A stretch of 36,990 nt of DNA from Synergistaceae bacterium (GCA_031280275.1 JAITGX010000128.1:1-36990), one strand, 5' to 3'. Positions 6,871-15,080 are shown, numbered from the stretch's first letter. Made by a program: numbers and translations. Notes: generated by a model from the sequence alone, not told the origin.

Positions 6871-9477
6871 TCAAACCCCCCTTATTTTTTTTCGAATCAG
6901 GTCTATGGGGATGATGGAGAACGCGCACAGTGTCACGGCGATCCACTCTTCCGCCGTGAGCCCGTAGCAGCTCAAAATCGCCCCTCCGTAGTAGGTCATG
7001 ATGATCTGAATCACCACGATGAGCAGAATCACGCGGGGAAACCCCCTATTGCCCCCAATGCTGTCGAAGAGGTTCAACTGTTCGGTTCGAGCATTGAAGG
7101 CGTTGAACACCGCCAGCAGGATATAGAAGGTGAAAAACCCGGTGAGCAGGTACTTCTTCTCGGCGTCCGCTTGGAAGTAGCTTTGAGCCGCGGGCGCCAG
7201 CAGCAAGAACATGCTGACGGCAAAGGTCCACAGCGCCCCGGTGAGGATGGCACTCCACATGTAGCCGTTGACGATGCTCTCGTCCCGGCGTTTCGGCTTT
7301 TCGTGCATGAAGCGCGCCAGGGCTGGCTCGCCGCCGAAAGCCAAGGCCGCAAGGGTGTCCATGACCAGGTTGACCCAGAGTATCTGGGTGATGGTCAGGG
7401 GAGGGTCCATGCCCAGAAGGGGCGCTGCGAAGGAAATGAGCACCGCGCTGACGTTGATGGTGAGCTGGAAGATGATGAACTTGCGGATACTGTTGAAGAT
7501 GGTGCGGCCGTACAGGATGGCCTTGTCGATGGAGGCGAAGTTATTGTCCATGATGACGATATCGCTGGCCTCTTTGGCCACCTCGGTGCCGCCGCCCATG
7601 GCAAAGCCCACGTCGGCCTTCTTCAGGGCGGGGGAGTCATTCACCCCGTCTCCCGTCATGCCCGCCACCTTGTCGAGTTCCTGAGCCAGTCGGACGAGGC
7701 GGCTTTTGTCGCTGGGCAGGGCCCGGGCCACGACCCGGAACTTCTCAAGTTTATCCTTGACCTCTTCGTCGCTCATAGCGGCAAGTTCGTCGCTGGTCAG
7801 CACTATATCGGCGTCGCCCTTCAGAATGCCCGCCTCCTTAGCGATGGCCACCGCCGTGTCCTTCCGGTCGCCCGTGATCATGACGACCTGCACACCGGCG
7901 CTCTGCACCTCCCGTATGGCGCCAATGGACTCCGGCCTCACCTCGTCGCGAATACCAAGGATGCCCACCAGCACCCAGTCGCCTTCGGGCAGGGCTTCCC
8001 CTTCCAGCCGAGAGGGGGAGACCGCCAAGGCCAGTACGCGGATTGCCCGCCCCGCCAGTTCGTTGACCTTCTCCTCGATGATGCCCGAAAGGGGGGTTTC
8101 CTGACTCCGAGCGTCGCAGTAAGTCTTGCAGCGGGCCAGAATCTTTTCGGGCGCGCCCTTGATGAGGGTGAGCTTATACTCTCCCTCGACGGTGGTGGCG
8201 GAGTACTTGTTTTCGCTGTTGAAGGGGATAGAGGCGGCCTTGGTCACGTTAAATTTCTTCGCGATGGGAGCGCCGTAGCTCAAGACGGCCCGCTCCGTGG
8301 CGTTGCCGCCGATGACGGAGTCGCCGGAGACCACGGCGTCCATGTTGCAGTGAATGGAAAGAGACAGCAATCTGCCCAGTTCACCTTCCACACCGCTGGG
8401 ACTGTCATAGGCCTTCCCGCTTCCGTCCACGAAGGTCACGACCTCAAGCTGCCCCTTGGTGATGGTGCCGGTCTTGTCGCTGAAAAGAACGTTGAGGCTG
8501 CCCGCCGTTTCGATACCGACGATCTTGCGGACGAGGACGTTGTCCCTGAGCATTTTCCCCATGTTCAGGGCGGAGACCAGGGCAATCATGAGGGGCAAGC
8601 CCTCCGGCACGGCCATGACGATGATGATAACCGCCAGCATCACGGCGCGGACCACGTCCTGCACCGCCGCCAGCCAGTTGGCGCTGTAAAGCGTCATGGC
8701 GTCTTGGAACATGACCCGCTGAAAAAGGAACGCCAATGCGATGGTTGCGCCCCCGATGTAGCCAAAGGTGCTGATGTTTCCGGCCAGTTTGCTCAGTTTG
8801 ACCTTGAGCGGGGAGTCCCTGTCGTCGTCGATTTGAAGTTCGCTGGCAATTTGGCCGTACACCGCCGCGTCCCCGACGGCCCGAACCTCCGCCACGGCGT
8901 TGCCGCCGCAAACCACGGAACCTCGGAATATCTTATATTGATTCAGAAAGTCCATCTGGGCCTCCTGGTCTTGGTAGTCAGAGGGCATGGGGATTTTTTT
9001 CGCCTCATGGCTCTCGCCGTTCAGGGCGGACTGGTCGGTCTTGATTTCCCCCTCCAGCAGGATTCCGTCGGCTGGGACTTTGTCGCCGGACTGGAGCAGG
9101 ACGCAGTCCCCCGTCACGATGTCGTCAATGGGCAGGTCGATGATCTTCCCGTCCCTGTAGACCTTGCACTTGATCCTCGACGCCTCTTCCTGCAATTTTT
9201 GGAAAGCGTTCTCGTTGCGGTACTCGGAGAAGGTGGAGACGAACGTCGCGAGAATCACCGCGACGGCAATGCCAGCGGACTCGTACCACTCGGTCTGCCC
9301 CAGAAAAAAGAGGACAACGTTGATAACCAGCGCGACGCAGAGAATGCGGATCATCGGGTCGCCGAAATTGTCCTTCAGCTTGCTCCAAAAACCCTCGATT
9401 TCCTGCTCTGTCAGCCTGTTGCCGCCGTACTTCGTCCTTGACTCCTCAACCTGCGCGGTAGTTAAGCCATAAGCCAT
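6871..9477 (-). CDS. Calcium-translocating P-type ATPase, PMCA (type IIB) like
   Basis: An 868-residue P-type ATPase predicted to pump Ca2+ across the cytoplasmic membrane. In order: N-terminal region (1-40), M1-M2 (about 42-82), actuator domain with SALNGES (about 150-156), M3-M4 with VMAVPEGLP (about 287-295), phosphorylation motif FSDKTGTITKGQ with Asp334, nucleotide-binding domain with KGAPEKIL, hinge MTGDGVNDSPALKKADVG, then M5-M10 with WVNLVMDTLAALAFGGEP in M6, the plasma-membrane Ca2+-ATPase pattern. ATG 9477 is chosen because AGGGAGG precedes it; the frame extends 16 codons further without a ribosome site. It is first in the Ter operon, 3 bp before the TerD-like gene, where many ter loci carry the membrane protein TerC instead. 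Confidence 0.92.
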   Translation of the reverse strand: MAYGLTTAQVEESRTKYGGNRLTEQEIEGFWSKLKDNFGDPMIRILCVALVINVVLFFLGQTEWYESAGIAVAVILATFVSTFSEYRNENAFQKLQEEASRIKCKVYRDGKIIDLPIDDIVTGDCVLLQSGDKVPADGILLEGEIKTDQSALNGESHEAKKIPMPSDYQDQEAQMDFLNQYKIFRGSVVCGGNAVAEVRAVGDAAVYGQIASELQIDDDRDSPLKVKLSKLAGNISTFGYIGGATIALAFLFQRVMFQDAMTLYSANWLAAVQDVVRAVMLAVIIIVMAVPEGLPLMIALVSALNMGKMLRDNVLVRKIVGIETAGSLNVLFSDKTGTITKGQLEVVTFVDGSGKAYDSPSGVEGELGRLLSLSIHCNMDAVVSGDSVIGGNATERAVLSYGAPIAKKFNVTKAASIPFNSENKYSATTVEGEYKLTLIKGAPEKILARCKTYCDARSQETPLSGIIEEKVNELAGRAIRVLALAVSPSRLEGEALPEGDWVLVGILGIRDEVRPESIGAIREVQSAGVQVVMITGDRKDTAVAIAKEAGILKGDADIVLTSDELAAMSDEEVKDKLEKFRVVARALPSDKSRLVRLAQELDKVAGMTGDGVNDSPALKKADVGFAMGGGTEVAKEASDIVIMDNNFASIDKAILYGRTIFNSIRKFIIFQLTINVSAVLISFAAPLLGMDPPLTITQILWVNLVMDTLAALAFGGEPALARFMHEKPKRRDESIVNGYMWSAILTGALWTFAVSMFLLLAPAAQSYFQADAEKKYLLTGFFTFYILLAVFNAFNARTEQLNLFDSIGGNRGFPRVILLIVVIQIIMTYYGGAILSCYGLTAEEWIAVTLCAFSIIPIDLIRKKIRGV

Positions 9478-9547
9478 CGTATAGGTCCTCCCTCTAATCT
9501 CTCTAATCTCTCTATAAAGGTACACTGGTTTTCAAGATTGCCGCGGA

Positions 9548-9578
9548 ATTCTAACCCATGCCGACAAAAATATTTTAA
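9548..9578 (-). promoter_or_regulatory. Weak candidate promoter for the Ter operon
   Basis: Read on the minus strand, TTAAAA (9578-9573) and TAGAAT (9553-9548) are separated by 19 bp. The -10 matches the sigma-70 consensus at five of six positions, but the spacing is long and the -35 poor. It lies about 70 bp upstream of the ATPase start, in the only sizeable gap before the operon. The leader contains three tandem CTCTAAT-type units (9492-9515). Confidence 0.3.
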
Positions 9579-9580
9579 CA

Positions 9581-9625
9581 CTTAGGAGCCTCGGACCCCT
9601 AAGAAGCCCATTAATCAGTGCTTCT
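9581..9625. repeat. Dispersed palindromic element, half copy
   Basis: Only one end of the element is clear: ATTAATCAGTGCTTCT at 9610-9625 with the internal hairpin TTAGGAGCCTCGGACCCCTAA before it. The other terminus is missing or decayed. It begins immediately after the gltX stop codon (TAA 9629-9627) on the gltX strand, so it may terminate or stabilise the gltX transcript. Confidence 0.65.
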
Positions 9626-9626
9626 C

Positions 9627-10958
9627 TTATGTCAATCCATAAAAGTCCAGTCTTTGACGCACCTCTTCCCGACCTAGGAGAGCCGCCACCTCGAATACTC
9701 CGGGGCTGACCTTCATACCCGTGAGAGTAAGACGCAGGGTCATCGCGTAATCCTTCATTTTTACGCCCTTTTCCTCGACCCACGTCCGGGCTCGGGTTTC
9801 CAGCTTTTCCGCGGTCCAATGGGGCTCGGCCAAGAGTACGGGGAAAAACTCCCTTAGTCCGGCCAGCAGTTCTTCGGCGACCTCGCCAGCGTTCCAACGG
9901 GTCTTCACCGGCTCAAAGGACACGTAGTAGTCCGAGAAGGCCGCCAGCTCTCTCGCGGTCTGCCCGCGGCCGCCCATCAGGGTCAAGGCGGCGGCCAGGT
10001 ACTCATCCTTGTGTTCTTCAACGGGCAGACCCATTTCCCTCCAAAAGGGCTTTATCAAGGCCAGGCGTGTCATGGGCTCCATGCGCCTCAGGTGCTCCTG
10101 GTTGATGAAGTTCAGCTTATCAGGGTCGAAAACGGCCGCCTTGCGCGTCACGCGAGAAAGTTCGAACAGGCTGGCGGCCTCCTGGCGATCGAAAATCTCC
10201 TTGTCTTGCCCCGCCGACCAGCCCAAAAGCGCTAGGAAGTTGAAGACGGAGTCAGGCATATACCCCATGTCCCGGAATTCGTAGACGCTGGTGGCGCCGT
10301 GACGCTTGCTCAGTTTCTTCTTGTCCTTGCCCAAAATCATCGGCAGGTGCGCGAAAAGGGGGGGCTGCCACCCAAAGGCCTTGTACAGCAAGAGCTGCTT
10401 GGGCGTGTTGGATATGTGATCCTCCCCCCGAATGACGTGGGTTATCTCCATAAAATGGTCATCCACAACGACGGCGTAGTTATAGGTGGGCATCCCGTCG
10501 CTCTTGATGAGGACGATGTCCTTCAGCTCGCCCGGCTCCCTGCCTTTCAGTCCGTCGCTCATGGTCTCGACGCGGCTGTAGACGACGTCGTCGAAGGAAA
10601 GCTCCACGCCCGGGAGTACCTTGAACACAATCGCGTCACCCTCCCGGTAAGCCTGCCCCTCCGCCGCCAGTTTTTCCGCACATTGGCGGTAAAGGGGCAG
10701 CCGCTGGGATTGACGGTAGGGGCCGTAGTCCCCTCCCACGTCCGGGCCCTCGTCCCAATCCAGACCCAGCCACTTCATGCCGGACATGATGGTGTCCTCG
10801 TACTCCTGAGTGGAGCGTTCCCTGTCCGTGTCCTCGATGCGGAGGACAAATTTCCCGCCCGTGTGCCGCGCCCACAGCCAATTGAAAAGCGCCGTGTGCC
10901 CTCCCCCGATGTGCAAAGCACCCGTGGGACTTGGGGCGAAGCGCATACGTGTCTCCAT
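9627..10958 (-). CDS. gltX: Glutamyl-tRNA synthetase, compact form
   Basis: Class I aminoacyl-tRNA synthetase of 443 residues that charges tRNA-Glu (and tRNA-Gln if non-discriminating). The N-terminus MRFAPSPTGALHIGGGHTALFNW carries the HIGH-type motif (HIGG), and ILGKDKKKLSKRHGATSV carries KLSKR. VLRIEDTDRERS, PTYNYAVVVDDH and VIRGEDHISNTPKQ are family-typical. It is shorter than usual (about 465-490) because the segment following EGQAY is missing: the sequence goes from AYREGD directly to IVFKV, where other GluRS have about 35-40 residues, often with a zinc-binding CYC...C motif. Start ATG 10958 follows GGGAGGG; a second Met five codons on is also possible. The gene stands alone, downstream of an AT-rich foreign-looking segment. 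Confidence 0.95.
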   Translation of the reverse strand: METRMRFAPSPTGALHIGGGHTALFNWLWARHTGGKFVLRIEDTDRERSTQEYEDTIMSGMKWLGLDWDEGPDVGGDYGPYRQSQRLPLYRQCAEKLAAEGQAYREGDAIVFKVLPGVELSFDDVVYSRVETMSDGLKGREPGELKDIVLIKSDGMPTYNYAVVVDDHFMEITHVIRGEDHISNTPKQLLLYKAFGWQPPLFAHLPMILGKDKKKLSKRHGATSVYEFRDMGYMPDSVFNFLALLGWSAGQDKEIFDRQEAASLFELSRVTRKAAVFDPDKLNFINQEHLRRMEPMTRLALIKPFWREMGLPVEEHKDEYLAAALTLMGGRGQTARELAAFSDYYVSFEPVKTRWNAGEVAEELLAGLREFFPVLLAEPHWTAEKLETRARTWVEEKGVKMKDYAMTLRLTLTGMKVSPGVFEVAALLGREEVRQRLDFYGLT

Positions 10959-11003
10959 TCCCCAACCCTCCCGATATTCCCCTGGCTGCGATAATGAGTT
11001 ATT

Positions 11004-11038
11004 TTGACATACTCCCCTCGTTTTCGCGAGGGGTTTCT
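11004..11038 (-). mobile_element. Probable end remnant of an IS200/IS605-type (TnpB) element
   Basis: The sequence TTGACATACTCCCCTCG followed by TTTTCG and CGAGGGG then TTTCT is a 7-bp hairpin with the flanking pattern common at the right ends of IS200/IS605-group elements (read on the minus strand as stem, then GAGTATGTCAA). No tnpA or tnpB frame is present beside it, so at most this is a relic. It lies at the edge of the AT-rich segment between gltX and polA. The assignment rests on resemblance recalled from such elements. Confidence 0.4.
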
Positions 11039-11132
11039 AAAGCGCGTTCGACAGGGATATATCCTCTCTCCCTCAATCATGTCTTTCATGTCTTTTTTGA
11101 TGGAAAATTTTTTTGTCACTGAAATCGTGCTG

Positions 11133-12062
11133 TCACCTTCCAAAATGACAAGAAATTATTCTTTTATAAATAAATTTACCCACCGTGATGAATTTTTGGG
11201 CGGCACGGCAAAAAAACGTACTGCCAGTACTGCCAATTGAAGAATTATATAAGAGCGGTAATTCCGACATTCGAGTAATCGCTTTTTGAAAAAGCTCAAA
11301 ATCTTCAACAGAATATTTTGTTTTCACTATTATCTCTGTTGCGTTTAATATTCTTTTATCCATCTGAAAACCCCAAGGAAAATACAAACTTCTGAGCACA
11401 TCTGATATATACTTCAGCGTATCTTCGTTGATTTGAAAAGCCCCTATATTGGGATAAATATTATTGTCAAAAGCAGGAATTATCTTATCCGCCGTAATAG
11501 TATCAAAAAGTATTTTTGTCGCATAAGTCGCATAAGCGGTGTTTACCTCAGAAAGATCAGGGTCAAAGAGATTGATATCGTGCAAGACCACCACGCAATG
11601 CGGCGATAAATAAGGAAATATCGAAATGAAACTCAATGTTTCTGCTGGATGACGATGCACAGTATCCAGCAGGACAAAATCTATTCCCGATCCAATTTCT
11701 TCGATAACCTCAGCGGCATCCACTCCTGTTTTCAATATCCACTGTTGATTATCAGGAAACAATTCCTTCGCTTTCCAGCCTACGTCGAACGAAGAATCTT
11801 TATAGTATGACATGGAGTAATCCACCGAAAAAAGTTTAGCTTTCTCGTTATTTTTAATGGTATTCAAAATAATCGCGGAACTTCCTCCAGCTGAAACGCC
11901 TACCTCTAAAATTTTCCGCGGCCGAAAATAATTTAAAAGCCCGTTTAAGAACTTCCTTTCAAGTACGGTCATCTCTGAAGTTGTTTGTATTTCTTGAGAA
12001 ATTTTTTCTAGAACATCTTGAGCAAATGATTCGATAGGAAATTTTATGTCTTTTAGTATCAT
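11133..12062 (-). CDS. Class I SAM-dependent methyltransferase (Methyltransf_24-like)
   Basis: A 309-residue protein with a Rossmann methyltransferase core: KILEVGVSAGGSSAIIL (motif I, about 50-66), LFSVDYS (motif II acidic end), DFVLLDTVHRHPAETLSFISIF and LSPHCVVVLHDINLF. This pattern matches small-molecule or sugar O-methyltransferases of the Methyltransf_24 group; the substrate is unknown. The C-terminal 100 residues are basic and do not suggest a known domain. Start ATG 12062 is chosen because GGGG lies 8 bases upstream; ATG 12068 and GTG 12071 are alternatives. The gene is strongly AT-rich, in codon use unlike every neighbour, and sits between an IS605-like end and an inverted-repeat element, so it was probably acquired horizontally. 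Such genes often belong to surface-glycan loci, but no glycan genes are adjacent. Confidence 0.75.
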   Translation of the reverse strand: MILKDIKFPIESFAQDVLEKISQEIQTTSEMTVLERKFLNGLLNYFRPRKILEVGVSAGGSSAIILNTIKNNEKAKLFSVDYSMSYYKDSSFDVGWKAKELFPDNQQWILKTGVDAAEVIEEIGSGIDFVLLDTVHRHPAETLSFISIFPYLSPHCVVVLHDINLFDPDLSEVNTAYATYATKILFDTITADKIIPAFDNNIYPNIGAFQINEDTLKYISDVLRSLYFPWGFQMDKRILNATEIIVKTKYSVEDFELFQKAITRMSELPLLYNSSIGSTGSTFFCRAAQKFITVGKFIYKRIISCHFGR

Positions 12063-12091
12063 TTCCATCACCCCGTTAAAATCATAAACTT

Positions 12092-12119
12092 ATAATATCA
12101 CCTAATTAATAAATTTTAA
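12092..12119 (-). promoter_or_regulatory. Candidate promoter of the methyltransferase gene
   Basis: On the minus strand TTAAAA (12119-12114) and TATTAT (12097-12092) are 16 bp apart, about 30 bp before the start codon. The -10 is good and the -35 moderate; the whole area is AT-rich, so chance matches are likely. A similar sequence (ATATTATRAGTTTATGATTTT) occurs at 36654-36675. Confidence 0.35.
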
Positions 12120-12167
12120 GTATGAAATATCTAATTAAGTATTTGTAAGGTTTTATCCCTCTCTGAC

Positions 12168-12278
12168 GCGTTTACCCTGCCATCCGCTCTAGCAAAGTTT
12201 ACAAAATCATAATATATCAATTATACTTTAATTTATGAAAAAATCAATTGGAATTCGTCATGGAAGCAGGGTAAACGC
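12168..12278. repeat. Inverted-repeat-bounded AT-rich element
   Basis: A perfect 13-bp inverted repeat, GCGTTTACCCTGC at 12168-12180 and GCAGGGTAAACGC at 12266-12278, bounds 85 bp of AT-rich sequence. A near copy of the arm (CAGGGCAAACGCATG) recurs at 36638-36652. The size and form suggest a MITE-like insertion or a decayed mobile-element end; it encodes nothing visible. Confidence 0.6.
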
Positions 12279-12385
12279 ATGAGCCTCACCTTTAATTATT
12301 GCAGTAACTGGCTTTGCGTTATTTGCCACAGAACGCAGGATAACTCAAAATGTTGCCGATAGTGGACAGGAGATGATTTTCGAAC

Positions 12386-15001
12386 ATGACGAACGCGAAC
12401 GGCAGGGTGCTGATTATCGATGGGCATGGGCTCGCGTTCCGGGCCTTTTACGCGGTACCCCCGCTTTCTGCGCTGGATGGAACCCCCACCAACGCGATAC
12501 TGGGTTTTATGAACATGCTGACTAAGGTAGAGGAGAACGTGGCCCCCGAAACCTGTGTCATCGTTTTTGACGCTCCAGGACTCACTTTCCGTCACGAGCT
12601 TTACAAGGAGTACAAGGCCCAGCGCAAGTCGACCCCTGAGGACTTTAGGCGGCAGCTTGCCCTGTTGAAGGAACTGCTCGCCGCCCTGGGGTATCCTGTT
12701 TTCTCGGAGTCGGGGGTGGAGGCCGACGACGTCATCGCCTCGATGGCCCTAGCCGCCGCGCGGGAGGGCCTGGAGGCGGTCATCGTCTCCTCGGACAAAG
12801 ACCTGTTCCAAGTGCTGGGACCAGGGGTAAGAATGTTGCGTCCCCTGAAGGGTATCGCGTCCCTGAAAGAATACGACGAAAAAATTTTCACGGAGGAGTT
12901 CGGCTTTCCCCCTTCCTCGATGCCCGACTACCTGGCCCTTTTGGGCGACGCTTCGGACAACGTGCCCGGCGTGGCTGGAATTGGGGAGAAGGCGGCGCTC
13001 CACCTGATCGGAAAGGCAAAGACCCTTGAGGGGCTTTACGAACTGATAGAGGGAAAAGGCCCCGTGAAAGAGGTCATGGCGAGAAAACTGACGGCTGGAA
13101 AGGAAAGGGCGTTCCAAAGCCGTGAGCTGGTTCGGCTGCGCACCGCTCTGCCGCTTATTTTCCCCTCTCCCGGTCAGGCCCCTTCTGACCTGGCCGGAGC
13201 CCTGGCGCTCTGTCGGCGCTTGGGTTTGGTGAAACTGATGGAAAAGGTGGAAAAAATGGAAAAGCTGAGGACATTGGAGGAAAAAAACCAGCCCTCTGCA
13301 CAGACTCTTGAGTCGGAGGACGTCTGGCCCCTTCCCCCCGTCTTGGAGAGGAAAACCGAAAACGTGGAGATAGAGAAACTGTTGGAGGCCGACGCTCTGG
13401 CGCTCCTATTGACGCACTCCGGGTACTACCCCCCCGAGGCGGGAACCGCCGAGCTGCAGTTCGCCGACGCCGAGGGGCGCTGTTCCCTGATCCATGGGTT
13501 CGAGCTGGAGCCCGATTTCTGGACGCGTCTGGCTGGAAAAAAACTTTTCGTGAACGATTACAAGGACCTCGCCGCCTGTTTCGGGCCAGAGAAGTTCCGG
13601 GACTGCGGGATATGGGATTTGAAGACCGCCCATTACCTGCTTCACCCGGACAGACCCGCCCACACCCTGACGGCTTTGTACCCCATGGAGGCCGAGAAAA
13701 TTTCCGCGTTTCACCTTTGGCGCGCGGCGCGGGAGCTGAATCTGGAAATCCGCCGCTACCAACGGCTTCCCGAACTGATGGAGCGTGTCGACTTGCCCCT
13801 TATCCCCTTACTGGTAAACATGGAGCGCGAAGGGATACGCCTTTCTTCCAAGGCCTTCACCGCGCTGCAAAGAGAGCTGGCGAAGCGCCTCGCCGTCATT
13901 GAGAAGGAGGTGAGCGCGGCGGCTGGGGAGGAGATCAACCTCAACTCCCCCAAACAGGTGGCGTGGCTCCTGTTTGAGCGCCTGGGGTTCCCCAGCGGTG
14001 CAAAGACCAAGGGCAAGACGGGCTTTTCCACAAGTGCCTCGGTGCTGGAGGGGCTAGCGGACTCAAACTTGCCCCACGCTCAGGTCCCCCAGTTGATGCT
14101 GGAGCATCGGGAACTCTCGAAAATGCTGACCGGCTTTGTGGTGCCGCTGCAAAAGGCGGCGAACCTAGGGGGCGGGTTGGTGCACACCACCTTCGAAGCG
14201 GCCTTTACGGGAACGGGGCGGCTCAGCAGCCGGGACCCGAACTTGCAGAACCTCCCGGCGTTCGGTCAGTGGGCGCGCCGTATCAAGGAGGGACTGGCGC
14301 CCCTCTCACCGGATCGAGTGTTTGTGGCGGCGGATTACTCGCAGATCGAACTGCGCGTGCTGGCGCACTGCTCCGGGGAAGAACGCCTGCTGGAGGCCTT
14401 CCGACGAGGCAACCAGGACATTCACCAAGAGACGGCCTCCTGGGTGTTCGCCGTCGCGCCTGAGGACGTGACGCCTGAGCTGCGCCGCGCGGCAAAGGCG
14501 ATCAATTTCGGCCTGCTCTACGGCATGAGTTCTTTCGGCCTCGCCGGCCGCCTGGGTATCGAGCGGAGCGAGGCCAGCGGCATCATCAGCCGCTACTTCT
14601 CCGCCTTGCCAGGGGTCAGGCGGTACCTGGAGGAAAGCGCGGCGAAGGCCCAGGAAAGGGGTTACACCCAGACCCTTTTCGGGCGCATACGCCCCATAGC
14701 CGAGGCAATGGAGGGCGTGCGGGACCGAAGCGGCCTGAAGCGTATCGCCGTCAACACCCCCATACAGGGCACGGCCGCCGACATAGCGCGCAAGGCCATG
14801 CTTGACTTCCACCGGCATTTCGCTCCGGACGGAGAGGTGCGGCTTTGCCTCCAAATTCATGACTCCCTGGTGTGCGAGTGCCCCGAAAACCGCGCCGGGG
14901 AGGTTGGAGAGGTCCTGGCCAAGGTGATGCGGTCGGCCGCGTCCCTCTCCGTCCCCCTTGAAGTGACTCTGAAAACGGGCCAATCCCTCGCCGGCGTTTG
15001 A
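12386..15001 (+). CDS. polA: DNA polymerase I
   Basis: An 871-residue family A DNA polymerase for Okazaki-fragment processing and repair. Residues 1-290 form the 5'-3' exonuclease (LIIDGHGLAFRAFYA, SGVEADDVIASMA, SSDKDLFQ, GDASDNVPGVAGIGEKAA). The central 3'-5' exonuclease region (about 320-460) lacks the DxE motif, so proofreading is probably lost, as in Thermus and Bacillus Pol I. The polymerase domain has motif A DYSQIELR (Asp650), motif B RRAAKAINFGLLYG, and NTPIQGTAADI. Motif C reads LQIHDSLVCE: Asp826 is followed by Ser827 where most Pol I enzymes have Glu. Start ATG 12386 gives the family N-terminus; AGGAG is 13 bases upstream, rather far. The gene is probably monocistronic, followed 50 bp later by the fapR promoter. 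Confidence 0.97.
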   Translation: MTNANGRVLIIDGHGLAFRAFYAVPPLSALDGTPTNAILGFMNMLTKVEENVAPETCVIVFDAPGLTFRHELYKEYKAQRKSTPEDFRRQLALLKELLAALGYPVFSESGVEADDVIASMALAAAREGLEAVIVSSDKDLFQVLGPGVRMLRPLKGIASLKEYDEKIFTEEFGFPPSSMPDYLALLGDASDNVPGVAGIGEKAALHLIGKAKTLEGLYELIEGKGPVKEVMARKLTAGKERAFQSRELVRLRTALPLIFPSPGQAPSDLAGALALCRRLGLVKLMEKVEKMEKLRTLEEKNQPSAQTLESEDVWPLPPVLERKTENVEIEKLLEADALALLLTHSGYYPPEAGTAELQFADAEGRCSLIHGFELEPDFWTRLAGKKLFVNDYKDLAACFGPEKFRDCGIWDLKTAHYLLHPDRPAHTLTALYPMEAEKISAFHLWRAARELNLEIRRYQRLPELMERVDLPLIPLLVNMEREGIRLSSKAFTALQRELAKRLAVIEKEVSAAAGEEINLNSPKQVAWLLFERLGFPSGAKTKGKTGFSTSASVLEGLADSNLPHAQVPQLMLEHRELSKMLTGFVVPLQKAANLGGGLVHTTFEAAFTGTGRLSSRDPNLQNLPAFGQWARRIKEGLAPLSPDRVFVAADYSQIELRVLAHCSGEERLLEAFRRGNQDIHQETASWVFAVAPEDVTPELRRAAKAINFGLLYGMSSFGLAGRLGIERSEASGIISRYFSALPGVRRYLEESAAKAQERGYTQTLFGRIRPIAEAMEGVRDRSGLKRIAVNTPIQGTAADIARKAMLDFHRHFAPDGEVRLCLQIHDSLVCECPENRAGEVGEVLAKVMRSAASLSVPLEVTLKTGQSLAGV

Positions 15002-15051
15002 CCAAGGCGTTTGCGCCCTGAGCAAGGGAGTGGAATCTACCCAAGTCCCGC

Positions 15052-15080
15052 TTGACGTTTGGAGGTTTCGCTTTTATACT
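15052..15080 (+). promoter_or_regulatory. Strong sigma-70-type promoter of fapR and the fab cluster
   Basis: TTGACG (15052-15057) and TATACT (15075-15080) are separated by exactly 17 bp, five of six matches in each hexamer. Transcription would start near 15087, upstream of the candidate FapR operator. The same TTG could be mistaken for a start codon, but it lies inside the -35 box. Confidence 0.75.

Larger units (their letters stand above)
12072..12385. other. AT-rich intergenic segment before polA
   Basis: This 314-bp stretch holds no convincing gene. It contains the methyltransferase promoter candidate, the 13-bp inverted repeat pair at 12168-12180 and 12266-12278, and, from about 12290, a more GC-balanced leader of polA with AGGAG at 12368-12372. 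No strong promoter for polA was recognised. Confidence 0.6.

Noticed and set aside
7171-9441. A 756-codon open frame on the plus strand opposite the P-type ATPase
   Set aside because: It is the antisense shadow of a clear ATPase gene in GC-rich DNA; the translation is low-complexity with many His, Gly, Asp and Val and shows no family motif.
11014-11033. Intrinsic terminator for the methyltransferase gene
   Set aside because: On the relevant strand the stem is followed by GAGTATGTC, not a T-tract; the flanks fit a mobile-element end better.
10775-11143. A 122-codon minus-strand frame across the gltX start and its upstream region
   Set aside because: Most of it overlaps gltX in another frame; the upstream part encodes the IS605-like hairpin and no known domain.
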